From contig WSXU01000018.1 in assembly GCA_009773455.1 (NCBI GenBank), positions 61,235-125,234 of the forward strand: a stretch of DNA of 64,000 nt. The letters run 5' to 3'. The notes under the pieces were generated by a model, which was given only the letters and a program-made list of their open reading frames with translations, did not search any database and had not been told where the DNA came from. A program made the translations under genes and the position numbers. Position 1 is the first letter of the stretch. Every line of letters starts with the position of its first letter. Positions 1-8,558 of this stretch are shown piece after piece. The DNA is from Bacteroidota bacterium (GTDB lineage Bacteria; Bacteroidota; Bacteroidia; Bacteroidales; Lentimicrobiaceae).

Positions 1-2
1 GC

Positions 3-395
3 AATGAATTTATCAGGCTTACCAGGCATCTTGATATCCCAAAAACTATAGTTAACATCGGATCCGGTGCAGCCAGCTCTCCCTATGCCGGCTGGGGCCC
101 TTACTGCAGCAGTAAAGCCGGACTGGAAATGTTTACACGCACGACCAATCTCGAACAGAAGTCTGTGACAAACCCGGTCAGGATAATCTCGGTTGCCCCC
201 GGAATTGTGGACACCCCCATGCAGCAGAAAATCAGAGCAACAAGTGCAGGCAGTTTCCCAATGAAAGAGAGGTTTCAGCAGCTGTATCAGCAGAATCTGC
301 TCAGCCGGCCGGCAGATGTAGCTGAAAAAATTGCAGGAATTATTGATGGCAGAATTTCCTGTGAAGGTGAAATCATTGACCTGAGAAAAATATAA
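3..395 (+). CDS. SDR family oxidoreductase, C-terminal part (5' end outside window)
   Basis: This is the last ~130 residues of a short-chain dehydrogenase/reductase; the frame is open from the window edge, so the Rossmann glycine motif is not visible. The active-site pattern YCSSKAG (Tyr-x3-Lys) and an upstream NIGSGAASSPYAGW stretch, which supplies the catalytic Ser region, are clear. They are followed by the typical 'VAPGIVDTPM' segment that closes over NAD(P). The wording around the active site resembles sepiapterin reductase / benzil reductase-type SDRs, NADPH-dependent reductases of diketones or pterins; the substrate is inferred only from that resemblance. The protein is cytosolic and the gene runs in the same direction as ppnP, 76 bp downstream. 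Confidence 0.85.
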   Translation, partial: NEFIRLTRHLDIPKTIVNIGSGAASSPYAGWGPYCSSKAGLEMFTRTTNLEQKSVTNPVRIISVAPGIVDTPMQQKIRATSAGSFPMKERFQQLYQQNLLSRPADVAEKIAGIIDGRISCEGEIIDLRKI

Positions 396-439
396 CCTCT
401 TTCCCCTGAAACCAGTACAATTAAGCGGTTAAATTTCTT

Positions 440-447
440 TAGCTTTG
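440..447 (+). promoter_or_regulatory. candidate Bacteroidetes -7 element upstream of ppnP
   Basis: TAGCTTTG fits the Bacteroidetes -7 consensus TAnnTTTG and lies 24 bp before the ppnP ATG. No convincing -33 TTTG is present at the expected 19-21 bp spacing, so this is a weak call. Confidence 0.35.
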
Positions 448-471
448 CGGCATATTTAAAAATTCTCTGCT

Positions 472-753
472 ATGTTTAAAACCAATGAATACTTTGATGG
501 TAAAGTAAAGTCAATCGCCTATGAAACAGGTGAAGGACCCGCAACCGTAGGTGTTATGGCTGCCGGGGATTATGAATTCGGAACCTCAACCGTTGAATAT
601 ATGACAGTTACATCCGGTGAAATGGATGTTGTACTCCCGGGCGAGACTGAATGGAATAATTTCAAACCATTCGAAACCTTCATTGTTCCCGCAGGAGTTA
701 AATTCAAAGTAAGGGTCAAAGGTGACACCTCCTATCGCTGTCTTTACAGGTAG
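472..753 (+). CDS. ppnP: pyrimidine/purine nucleoside phosphorylase (DUF1255/YaiE family)
   Basis: A 93-residue single-domain cupin of the PpnP (YaiE, DUF1255) family. Members catalyse phosphorolysis of several nucleosides to free base and ribose-1-phosphate in nucleotide salvage. Family hallmarks are the N-terminal 'NEYFDGKVKSI' segment, the 'TVEYMTVTSGEMDV' strand and the C-terminal 'FKVRVKGDTSYRCLY'. Length matches the family (about 94 residues) and the gene is complete. It is probably monocistronic: 76 bp follow the SDR gene and about 70 bp precede the ModE-like gene. Family assignment is confident; activity is known from enterobacterial homologues. Confidence 0.93.
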   Translation: MFKTNEYFDGKVKSIAYETGEGPATVGVMAAGDYEFGTSTVEYMTVTSGEMDVVLPGETEWNNFKPFETFIVPAGVKFKVRVKGDTSYRCLYR

Positions 754-823
754 TGGCCGGTTTGCCTGATTCTTTCCGGGTTTCCCATGAATCCGGAATT
801 TTGTGATTTCAATTCACCAAACG

Positions 824-1204
824 ATGGAAAACAGCAAATACACCAACCTCAGGCTGCAATACAAAATCTGGTTTACGGATGAGGCAGGTGCCGGACTTCT
901 TGGTGACGGGAAGTGGAAGATCCTGAAAGCCATTGATGAAGCTGGCTCACTCACAGCAGCCTGTGAAAAACTTGGCATTACATACCGCAGAACCTGGAAC
1001 GACCTGAAGAGCATTGAAAAACGTCTTGGTTTTTCACTGCTGGAGAAAAACCGAGGCGGTATTGATGGCGGAAGCACAAGTCTTACTGTTGAAGGTCAGC
1101 GGCTGATCAGGGCATTCGATCTTTTTCATGAGCAGATGGATGTGATTATGCAGGACCACTTTAAAATATTGATAAAGGAGCTGACTTTGAATGGCAAGAA
1201 TTAA
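824..1204 (+). CDS. ModE-type winged helix-turn-helix protein (molybdate/tungstate-linked regulator)
   Basis: A 126-residue protein equivalent to the N-terminal DNA-binding domain of ModE: 'GDGKWKILKAIDEAGSLTAACEKLGITYRRTWNDLK' spans the winged helix (written in two parts: GDGKWKILKAIDEAGSL, then TAACEKLGITYRRTWNDLK). It lacks the C-terminal MOP ligand domains, so metal would have to be sensed elsewhere. I chose the ATG at 824; a GTG at 803 would add seven residues. The stop overlaps the start of wtpA by 14 bp, so the two are translationally coupled, which supports a role in controlling oxyanion uptake. This one-domain form is common in Bacteroidetes and archaea. Confidence 0.85.
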   Translation: MENSKYTNLRLQYKIWFTDEAGAGLLGDGKWKILKAIDEAGSLTAACEKLGITYRRTWNDLKSIEKRLGFSLLEKNRGGIDGGSTSLTVEGQRLIRAFDLFHEQMDVIMQDHFKILIKELTLNGKN

Positions 1205-2159
1205 TACTGTTTTTATTACCACCGCATTGTTCCTGCTCATTCTTGCTTCCGGATGCAGCCGACAGGAAACCAGCACCAACGCAAATCTGTCGGGCGATCT
1301 TGTTATATTTCATGCCGGGAGCCTGTCCGTACCTTTCAGGGAAATTGCCGATTCATTTATGGTGTTGAATCCCGGAATTAAGGTTAAAGCGGAATCGGCC
1401 GGCAGCCTGGCATCAATCCGGAAGATTACTGATCTGAAAAGGCCCTGCGATATCCTGGCTTCGGCAGATTACAGCCTGATCGACAAATTGATGATACCGG
1501 CATTTGCATCCTGGAACCTTCAGTTTGCCGGAAACGAAATGGTGGTTGCATACCTGAAGGAATCACTGAAATCAGAAACCATCAATCAGGACAACTGGTA
1601 TTCACTGCTTCTCGACCCACAAATCAAATTCGGACGGTCCGACCCGGATGCGGATCCCTGCGGATACCGTACGATGCTCTGCCTTAAACTGGCAGAAAAG
1701 TTTTACGACCAGCCTGGTCTGGCATCCCGTTTCGGGCAAAAGGATGAAAGGTATATCCGCCCCAAAGAGGTTGATCTGCTTGCACTTCTTGAATCAGGAA
1801 CCATCGATTACTTATTTATCTATAAATCTGTCGCCATACAGCATAAACTCCCCTACCTGGTGCTGCCCGACAGTATCAATCTTGGCAATCCGGCACTGAA
1901 AGACCATTACAGCGGGGTTGAAGTAAAAGTTGTTGGCAACAAACCTGGCGAATACATCACCCAGCCCGGAGAACCTATGGTTTACGGGCTCACGATTCCC
2001 GATAACTGCGGAAATCGCCCGGCTGCCGAAGCTTTTGTTGAGTATATGATTACCCGTGGCAGTAAAATCATGGAAAAATCAGGGCAAACCAATATTGGCC
2101 CTCTCCTGACGGGCAAGCGCGACAAACTGCCCGATAACCTGAAACTATTACTTAAATAA
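1191..2159 (+). CDS. wtpA: tungstate/molybdate ABC transporter substrate-binding lipoprotein
   Basis: A 322-residue periplasmic binding lipoprotein. The signal peptide ends in the lipobox LASGC with Cys22 as the lipidated residue. The body matches the WtpA/ModA-like family: 'LVIFHAGSLSVPF' near the N-terminus, 'AESAGSLASIRKI' (oxyanion-binding serines) and 'DILASADYSLIDKLM'. It captures tungstate or molybdate and delivers it to WtpB/WtpC. The usual permease and ATPase genes do not follow; they lie at 51605-53426 in the same orientation. The gene overlaps the ModE-like gene upstream. WtpA rather than ModA is preferred from the wording of the motifs; metal preference cannot be read from sequence alone. 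Confidence 0.9.
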   Translation: MARINTVFITTALFLLILASGCSRQETSTNANLSGDLVIFHAGSLSVPFREIADSFMVLNPGIKVKAESAGSLASIRKITDLKRPCDILASADYSLIDKLMIPAFASWNLQFAGNEMVVAYLKESLKSETINQDNWYSLLLDPQIKFGRSDPDADPCGYRTMLCLKLAEKFYDQPGLASRFGQKDERYIRPKEVDLLALLESGTIDYLFIYKSVAIQHKLPYLVLPDSINLGNPALKDHYSGVEVKVVGNKPGEYITQPGEPMVYGLTIPDNCGNRPAAEAFVEYMITRGSKIMEKSGQTNIGPLLTGKRDKLPDNLKLLLK

Positions 2160-2196
2160 CACTCATTTAACAAGCAAAACACATTTGTTAACCTAC

Positions 2197-2220
2197 CGTT
2201 ATGATTTTATATTCATAACG
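2197..2220. promoter_or_regulatory. perfect inverted repeat between wtpA and pruA
   Basis: CGTTATGA and TCATAACG form a perfect 8-bp inverted repeat with an 8-base AT loop, ending 14 bp before the pruA ATG. It lacks a downstream T-run, so it is either an operator or a leader hairpin rather than a standard terminator. Confidence 0.35.
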
Positions 2221-2234
2221 CCAAATTAAAACCA

Positions 2235-3875
2235 ATGAATAACGCAATTTACAACTTCGACCCACCCAAAAACGAACTGGTGAATCATTACCAACCGGGA
2301 AGCATACAGCGCAGGGAACTGATGCATGAGCTGGACCGGCAGGCTTCCGAAATTATTGAAATACCTCTCATCATCGGAGGAAAAGAGATACAGACAAAGA
2401 ACAGGAATTCGGTCATCATGCCGCACGGGCATGGTCAGGTACTGGCTTCCTACTGTCTGGCCGGCCCGGCCGAGATCGGAATGGCCATCGATGCTGCCGT
2501 TAAAGCACGTGAAGAGTGGATGTCACTGTCATGGCTCGACAGGGCTTCTGTCTTCCTGAAAGCTGCTGAACTCATTTCAGGAAAATACCGGTATACGATG
2601 AATGCAGCAACCATGCTGGGACAAAGTAAAAGTGCGTTCCAGGCTGAGATTGACAGCGCCTGTGAAGTGATTGATTTTCTAAGATTTAATGCTTATTATG
2701 CCAGTGAAATCTACAGCCGGCAGCCACATTCAGAATTTGGCAACCTCAACCGGCTGGAATACAGGGCACTCGAAGGATTTGTTCTGTCAATCACCCCGTT
2801 TAATTTCACAGCCATCGCATCAAACCTGAATGCCGCTCCGGCCATGATGGGCAACACCCTGATATGGAAACCCGCTTCAACCTCGGTTTTGTCAAATTAC
2901 TACCTGATGAAGATATTTATGGAGGCCGGATTGCCGCAGGGCGTTATCAACTTCATTCCATCATCCGGAAAGGACATTTCGGCTACTGCCCTTAAAAACA
3001 AGCACCTGGCCGGAATACATTTCACAGGTTCAACCGGTACATTCAACCATTTATGGAGGGCTACCGGTGAAAATCTGGGCAATTACATTTCTTATCCAAA
3101 AATGATCGGCGAAACCGGGGGAAAAGACTTTATAGTAATTCACGCTTCTGCTGACCAGGATGAGGTAGCCGCAGCGATCATCAGAGGCGCTTTTGAATAC
3201 CAGGGGCAAAAGTGTTCTGCAGCCTCAAGGGCTTATATACCGGCAAGTATGTGGCCAAAACTCAAACGTTCCCTTGTGGAGCAGATCAATGAGATCAGCA
3301 TGGGTGATGTCAGGGATTTTTCCAATTTCATGAATGCAGTAATCGATGAGACTTCGTTCGACAATATTATGAGTTATATCAATGTTGCGGCAAAGTCGAA
3401 AGATGCAAAAATCCTTGCCGGAGGTACCGGTGACAAATCAACCGGATTTTTCATCAGGCCTACACTGATCGAAACCACCGATCCGCATTTCAGGACAATG
3501 GAAGAAGAAATTTTCGGGCCGGTAATGACAGTGTATGTATATAAGGACGATGAGTACGAACAGATCCTTGACATCTGTGATCAGACATCACCCTACGCCC
3601 TTACCGGTAGTATTTTCTCAGCTGACAGGTACGCATTGAATGTTGCCTGCCGCAAACTGAGGTACGCCGCCGGAAACCTCTACTTTAACGACAAGCCTTC
3701 AGGGGCTGTTGTCGGGCAGCAACCATTCGGAGGGGCCAGGGCCTCGGGCACCAACGATAAATCGGGGAGTTATCTCAACCTGCTCCGGTGGACCAGCCCG
3801 AGGACCATTAAGGAAACCTTCCTGCCTGCTTCCGGTTATAGGTACCCGCACATGGGAGGTGATGGAAACAGATAA
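2235..3875 (+). CDS. pruA: L-glutamate gamma-semialdehyde (delta-1-pyrroline-5-carboxylate) dehydrogenase
   Basis: A 546-residue NAD-dependent aldehyde dehydrogenase of the single-function P5C dehydrogenase (ALDH4-like) type found across Bacteroidetes. It oxidises glutamate-5-semialdehyde to glutamate, the second step of proline degradation. Visible motifs are 'SITPFNFTAIASN' (cofactor loop), 'GSTGTF', the general base in ETGGKD near residue 293 and the catalytic Cys in GQKCSAASR near residue 326. The C-terminal 'QQPFGGARASGTNDK' is characteristic of the subfamily. It is complete. No proline dehydrogenase gene lies nearby, so it probably acts with an unlinked partner. Confidence 0.95.
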   Translation: MNNAIYNFDPPKNELVNHYQPGSIQRRELMHELDRQASEIIEIPLIIGGKEIQTKNRNSVIMPHGHGQVLASYCLAGPAEIGMAIDAAVKAREEWMSLSWLDRASVFLKAAELISGKYRYTMNAATMLGQSKSAFQAEIDSACEVIDFLRFNAYYASEIYSRQPHSEFGNLNRLEYRALEGFVLSITPFNFTAIASNLNAAPAMMGNTLIWKPASTSVLSNYYLMKIFMEAGLPQGVINFIPSSGKDISATALKNKHLAGIHFTGSTGTFNHLWRATGENLGNYISYPKMIGETGGKDFIVIHASADQDEVAAAIIRGAFEYQGQKCSAASRAYIPASMWPKLKRSLVEQINEISMGDVRDFSNFMNAVIDETSFDNIMSYINVAAKSKDAKILAGGTGDKSTGFFIRPTLIETTDPHFRTMEEEIFGPVMTVYVYKDDEYEQILDICDQTSPYALTGSIFSADRYALNVACRKLRYAAGNLYFNDKPSGAVVGQQPFGGARASGTNDKSGSYLNLLRWTSPRTIKETFLPASGYRYPHMGGDGNR

Positions 3876-3955
3876 ATCCGGCTTATGATACCGGTTTTGT
3901 TATTAAATTTTCAAACATTTGGATAAACGGATTGTTCTCTGAAAAACTCTTTTAA

Positions 3956-5527
3956 ATGACTCAAAAACAAGAATTGTATAAAATTAACGAATTACTGGCA
4001 AGCCTGGGACTTGAGAAAGTCAGCAAAGGTGCAACCACAGGCACTGTGTGGTATGAAACAAAAGGTGAGCCCATTCATTCCTATTCTCCTGCAGACGGCA
4101 GTCTGATTGCTTCGGTCAGTCAGGCCACCTGGGATGACTACGAGGCTGTCATGGCAAAAGCGACGGCAGCATTTAAAACCTGGCAAATGGTCCCCGCACC
4201 CAAAAGGGGAGAAATTGTAAGGCAGATCGGCAACCGCCTGCGCGAATGTAAAGAACCTCTGGGAGCGCTGGTTTCCTATGAAATGGGAAAAGTATACCAG
4301 GAAGGGCTGGGCGAGGTTCAGGAAATGATCGACATAGCCGACTTTGCCGTCGGACTGTCGCGACAGTTATATGGGTTTACTATGCACTCGGAACGCGAAC
4401 GGCACCGGATGTACGATCAGTACCATCCACTGGGTGTTGTCGGTGTGATTTCCGCCTTTAATTTCCCGGTAGCGGTTTGGGCCTGGAATGCTATGCTGGC
4501 CATGGTATGCGGTGATGTCGTTGTATGGAAACCATCTTCAAAAGTTATGCTCAGTGCAGTTGCCGTGCATAAAATCATCGAAAAGGTACTGCTCGAAAAT
4601 GAAGTACCTGAAGGAGTCTTAAACCTCATTGCCGGCAGTTCAAAGTATATAGGTGACGATTTCCTGGCCGATAAAAGGGTTCCGCTGGTTTCTGTAACCG
4701 GATCAACCAGGGTTGGCCGGCATGTGAGTAAGATTGTGGGCGAACGTCTGGGCCGCAGCATTCTTGAACTTGGTGGTAATAACGCCATCATTGTATCACA
4801 GTATGGTAACCTGAATATGGCTCTGAGAGCCAGCCTGTTCGGCGCGGTTGCCACTTCCGGCCAGCGCTGTACCTCTACCCGCAGGCTGTTGATCCATGAC
4901 TGCATTTTTGATAAGTTCCGTGACAAACTGATTGCCGCCTATAAGCAGCTGCAGATCGGGCATCCGCTGGATCCGGAAACCGTTGTTGGTCCATTGGTTG
5001 ATAAAGATGCTGTGAAAGCCTTTGTAAATGCTCAGGAACAGATCGTGAATGAAGGCGGAAGAATCGTCTACGGGGGTCAGGTACTCGAAGGAGCAGGCTA
5101 TGAATCAGGTTGCTATGTGGTACCCTGCATTGCCGAAGTAGAAAATCATTACCATATCGTTCAGGAAGAGACTTTTGCGCCTATTCTTTACCTGATCAAG
5201 TACAAAACACTGGACGAAGCCATTGAGTTGCACAACGCAGTGCCACAGGGTTTATCGTCTGCAATTTTCTCTAAAAACATACTGGAAACAGAACGGTTCC
5301 TCTCACATGAAGGATCGGATTGTGGTATTGCCAATGTAAATATCGCAACCAACGGTGCTGAGATCGGCGGGGCATTCGGAGGAGAAAAGGAAACCGGTGG
5401 TGGTCGTGAATCAGGTTCTGATGCCTGGAAAGCCTATATGCGACGCCAAACCAATACAATAAATTTCTCCACTGAGCTACCCCTGGCCCAGGGAATTCGT
5501 TTCGATGCATTTGACGACAATCCCTGA
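3956..5527 (+). CDS. antiquitin-type (ALDH7) aldehyde dehydrogenase, probable alpha-aminoadipate semialdehyde dehydrogenase
   Basis: A 523-residue NAD-dependent aldehyde dehydrogenase. The general base lies in 'ILELGGNN' (about residue 272) and the nucleophile in 'TSGQRCTSTRR' (about residue 305). The C-terminal signature 'GGAFGGEKETGGGRESGSD' is typical of the ALDH7/antiquitin group, which oxidises alpha-aminoadipate semialdehyde/piperideine-6-carboxylate in lysine degradation. It lies 80 bp after pruA on the same strand, suggesting a shared amino-acid catabolic role, although each could be transcribed separately. A rho-independent terminator follows. Substrate is inferred from the family. 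Confidence 0.9.
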   Translation: MTQKQELYKINELLASLGLEKVSKGATTGTVWYETKGEPIHSYSPADGSLIASVSQATWDDYEAVMAKATAAFKTWQMVPAPKRGEIVRQIGNRLRECKEPLGALVSYEMGKVYQEGLGEVQEMIDIADFAVGLSRQLYGFTMHSERERHRMYDQYHPLGVVGVISAFNFPVAVWAWNAMLAMVCGDVVVWKPSSKVMLSAVAVHKIIEKVLLENEVPEGVLNLIAGSSKYIGDDFLADKRVPLVSVTGSTRVGRHVSKIVGERLGRSILELGGNNAIIVSQYGNLNMALRASLFGAVATSGQRCTSTRRLLIHDCIFDKFRDKLIAAYKQLQIGHPLDPETVVGPLVDKDAVKAFVNAQEQIVNEGGRIVYGGQVLEGAGYESGCYVVPCIAEVENHYHIVQEETFAPILYLIKYKTLDEAIELHNAVPQGLSSAIFSKNILETERFLSHEGSDCGIANVNIATNGAEIGGAFGGEKETGGGRESGSDAWKAYMRRQTNTINFSTELPLAQGIRFDAFDDNP

Positions 5528-5554
5528 TATTATTCACCGGTAAAAAACCTGCTT

Positions 5555-5588
5555 AAAGGCCTGCAGTTGAATACTGCGGCCTTTTTGT
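5555..5588 (+). terminator. rho-independent terminator after the ALDH7 gene
   Basis: AAAGGCcTGCAGT-TGAAT-ACTGCgGCCTTTTTG: a GC-rich stem of about 11 bp with a five-base loop and a T-run, 28 bp after the stop codon. Confidence 0.85.
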
Positions 5589-5616
5589 TTCATGTATTTC
5601 CATTGTCGTATCTTTG
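5584..5616 (+). promoter_or_regulatory. Bacteroidetes-type promoter of the EPS cluster
   Basis: A -33 TTTG (5584-5587) and a -7 TATCTTTG (5609-5616) are separated by exactly 21 bp, matching the Bacteroidetes primary-sigma consensus TTTG-N19-21-TAnnTTTG. The -33 box overlaps the T-tract of the preceding terminator. It lies about 65 bp upstream of the first flippase gene and is the best candidate start of the exopolysaccharide transcript. Confidence 0.7.
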
Positions 5617-5682
5617 CTGAACAATAGCAGATCAATAGTGTTATAGTTAATTAAAACTCAATAACCCGTTACCTTACCCCCT

Positions 5683-7047
5683 ATGTACAACCCGTTTCAG
5701 AAGCTTAACCGCTATTTAAACAGGGGGCATGAGCGAAGTCAGAATATTAAGAAAAATATTCTGTATTCAGTTCTCATCAAAGGTGGAAGTATTGTCATCA
5801 GTTTTCTGCTGGTTCCGTTAACACTGGGTTATCTTGGTGCTGTGGATTACGGCATCTGGCTCACGCTGAGTTCCGTGGTTGCCTGGTTCGGATTTTTTGA
5901 TATTGGTCTGGGAAACGGTCTGCGCAATAAATTTGCCGAAGCCCTGGCATTGGGAAATAAAGAACTTGCCCGGTCTTATGTCAGCACAACCTATTTCGGG
6001 CTCACGGTTATTTTCGGAATACTCTGGCTTATTTTCATTGTTGTCAGCTTTTTTGTCGACTGGAACGCAATTTTCAATGCACCACCTGACCAGTCGCAGA
6101 ATCTGCATATTCTTATAGTATATGTATTCTCCCTTTTCCTGATAAGATTTGTGCTTAAATTGTTGTCGGTAATCATCACAGCCGACCAGCGTCCTGCAAT
6201 CAGCAATACCTTCGATCCCTTATCGAATGTTATTTCACTGATTGTGATTTATTTCCTGACCATAACCACGAAGGGTTCACTGATGTACCTTGGTATGGCT
6301 GTTACAGCCTCCCCGGTGGTGGTTCTTGGTGTGGCTTCCGTTTACTTTTTCGGGCGCGATTACCGTGAGTACAGGCCTTCGGTATCCTATGTCAGAATGA
6401 GTCAGTTAAAGGAACTCACCGGACTTGGATTCAGGTTTTTTATTATTCAGATTGCCGTTCTGGTCATTTTTTCAACCGATAATATGATCATTGCCCAGGT
6501 TCTGGGTCCCGAACATGTTACCCCCTACAATATCGCCTTCAAGTATTTTAATTCTGTAACCATGGCCTTTGCCATTATCATGACACCGCTCTGGTCGGCC
6601 TATACGCAGGCCTATACGAAGAATGACATTCCGTGGATCAGGAACATCACACGGAAACTGACCCGGTTCTGGTTACTGATCCTGGCAACAGTTATCCTGA
6701 TGATTGCCGTTTCAGGGCCTTTCTATTCCATCTGGGTTGGTGATCAGATTAAAATCCCATTTCTGATAACTCTTTTCATGGGTGTGTTTATCCTTATCAG
6801 CACCTGGAATAATGTGTATGTTTACTTTATAAACGGGACCGGAAAAATCAGATTACAACTTTACAGTTCCGTTATTTCTGCTGTAGTCAACATTCCGCTT
6901 TCCATTTATTTTGCAAGAGATCTTAAACTCGGAGCAGCGGGGGTCATTATTGCCACCTGCATCTGCCTTTTCCCGGGAACAATCCTTGCACCAATACAAT
7001 ATTTCAAAATACTTAATAAAACAGCCGGCGGAATATGGGCAAAGTAG
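5683..7047 (+). CDS. Wzx-type polysaccharide flippase (copy 1)
   Basis: A 454-residue membrane protein of the oligosaccharide flippase (Wzx/RfbX, MOP superfamily) type with about 12-14 hydrophobic segments. The N-terminal part has the usual 'GYLGAVDYGIWLTLSS' and 'FDIGLGNGLRNKFAEAL' segments. It should flip undecaprenyl-linked repeat units across the inner membrane. It is the first gene after the cluster promoter and is followed 63 bp later by a close paralogue of nearly identical length; both end in the residues GIW-x-K. A true flippase is likely, but which copy handles the main repeat unit cannot be told. Confidence 0.9.
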   Translation: MYNPFQKLNRYLNRGHERSQNIKKNILYSVLIKGGSIVISFLLVPLTLGYLGAVDYGIWLTLSSVVAWFGFFDIGLGNGLRNKFAEALALGNKELARSYVSTTYFGLTVIFGILWLIFIVVSFFVDWNAIFNAPPDQSQNLHILIVYVFSLFLIRFVLKLLSVIITADQRPAISNTFDPLSNVISLIVIYFLTITTKGSLMYLGMAVTASPVVVLGVASVYFFGRDYREYRPSVSYVRMSQLKELTGLGFRFFIIQIAVLVIFSTDNMIIAQVLGPEHVTPYNIAFKYFNSVTMAFAIIMTPLWSAYTQAYTKNDIPWIRNITRKLTRFWLLILATVILMIAVSGPFYSIWVGDQIKIPFLITLFMGVFILISTWNNVYVYFINGTGKIRLQLYSSVISAVVNIPLSIYFARDLKLGAAGVIIATCICLFPGTILAPIQYFKILNKTAGGIWAK

Positions 7048-7110
7048 TTACAATTCTCCTCTTTTGTTTATTAACATAAACCTTGCCCCGATAAGGCCTG
7101 CGCGCTGCCA

Positions 7111-8472
7111 ATGACACCGATAAACCGTATTAAGAAAGCCATAAATTCAGGTAACTCCCGAAGTATTAAAGCCAGAAAAAACATTCTGGTATCCTTTGGT
7201 ATAAAAGCGGTCAGTATTGTAATCGGTTTCATATTTGTTCCGTTACTCGTCAATTACCTGGGTACCGCAGAATATGGTATCTGGATCACCCTGAGTTCTA
7301 TTGTCGCGTGGATCAGTTATTTTGATATCGGACTCGGGAACGGCCTCCGCAACCGTTTCGCGGAATCACTGGCAAATGGCGAACACAATCTTGCCCGGAT
7401 ATATGTTAGCACTACCTATGCCGCGCTGAGTATGATCTTCGGGGCCTTTTTCGTCATATTTTTAATTGTCAATCCGTTCCTAAACTGGTCACAAATACTG
7501 AATGCGCCGGAAACACTCAGTCATGATCTGAGTATACTTCTGGTTATAACAGTTGGGTTTTTCCTGCTGAGGTTTATTTTTAAACTGATTTCAATCATCA
7601 TCACTGCGGATCAGCGTCCTGCCATCAGCAATACGTTTGATCCTCTTTCGAACCTGCTTTCGCTGAGTATTATTTTAATTCTGATGAAGACAACCGATCC
7701 TTCGCTGATTAACCTCGGCCTGGTTTTGGGAGCTTCACCGGTAGTTATCTTCCTGGCTGCTTCCCTCTATTTCTTTAACAGGGATTATAAGGCATACCGG
7801 CCTACATTCAGGCTGGTTAACCTCACCTACTTCAAGGATCTTGCCGGTCTTGGGATCCAGTTCTTTATTATCCAGATAACCGTTGTGGTGATTATGTCGG
7901 CCAACAACCTCATTATCGCACAGATTGTCGGCCCGGAAGCCGTTACAAGCTATAACGTGGCGTACAAATACTTCGGACTGATTTCAATGGTCTTTGTGAT
8001 TATTACGAATACTTATTGGTCAGCTTTCACCGAAGCTTACATTAAAAAGGATTTCTCATGGATCAGACGGGTTATGAAGAACCTTGTGTGGCTCTGGTCC
8101 GGTATTGTATTCGTGATTATCCTGATGCTTGTTTTCTCAAATCAGTTCTACCTTATCTGGGTAGGCGATAAAGTTAAGGTACCTTTTCTTTTATCACTGT
8201 TTACTGCCTTATTCATCGTGATCTATATCTGGTACAGCATCTTTATCTATTTCATTAACGGAACCGGCAGAATTAAGCTGCAACTGTATACAACCGTTAC
8301 GGTCGCAGTGCTGCATATTCCTATTGCCCTGTTTCTTTCTGTTCATCTCGGACTCGGAACGGCAGGGGTAATCCTTGGTTCGTGCATCACTTATCTGCCG
8401 GGTTCAATACTTGGTCCGATGCAGTACTACCGGATCATCAACGGCAAAGCAACCGGCATATGGGGTAAATAA
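7111..8472 (+). CDS. Wzx-type polysaccharide flippase (copy 2)
   Basis: A 453-residue polytopic protein co-linear with copy 1 along its whole length (shared 'ITADQRPAISNTFDPLSN', 'YGIWITLSSIVAW', 'YFINGTG'), so the pair arose by tandem duplication. The sequences have diverged enough at the DNA level for both to be maintained genes. It shares the fold and expected role of copy 1, flipping a lipid-linked glycan. Having two flippases beside one polymerase candidate suggests a second, differently decorated substrate, or handling of a modified unit. Confidence 0.9.
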   Translation: MTPINRIKKAINSGNSRSIKARKNILVSFGIKAVSIVIGFIFVPLLVNYLGTAEYGIWITLSSIVAWISYFDIGLGNGLRNRFAESLANGEHNLARIYVSTTYAALSMIFGAFFVIFLIVNPFLNWSQILNAPETLSHDLSILLVITVGFFLLRFIFKLISIIITADQRPAISNTFDPLSNLLSLSIILILMKTTDPSLINLGLVLGASPVVIFLAASLYFFNRDYKAYRPTFRLVNLTYFKDLAGLGIQFFIIQITVVVIMSANNLIIAQIVGPEAVTSYNVAYKYFGLISMVFVIITNTYWSAFTEAYIKKDFSWIRRVMKNLVWLWSGIVFVIILMLVFSNQFYLIWVGDKVKVPFLLSLFTALFIVIYIWYSIFIYFINGTGRIKLQLYTTVTVAVLHIPIALFLSVHLGLGTAGVILGSCITYLPGSILGPMQYYRIINGKATGIWGK

Positions 8473-8558
8473 CAAAAACATCGTAGGGTACTCCATGTTA
8501 ACCTTTGATTTTGGGTGATTTAACAATTGAATTAACAAACCAAATAACTCTGATTCAG

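Noticed and set aside
4417..4926. Long open frame (169 codons) antisense to the ALDH7 gene
   Set aside because: Opposes a fully conserved aldehyde dehydrogenase and its translation resembles no protein; a codon-bias shadow.
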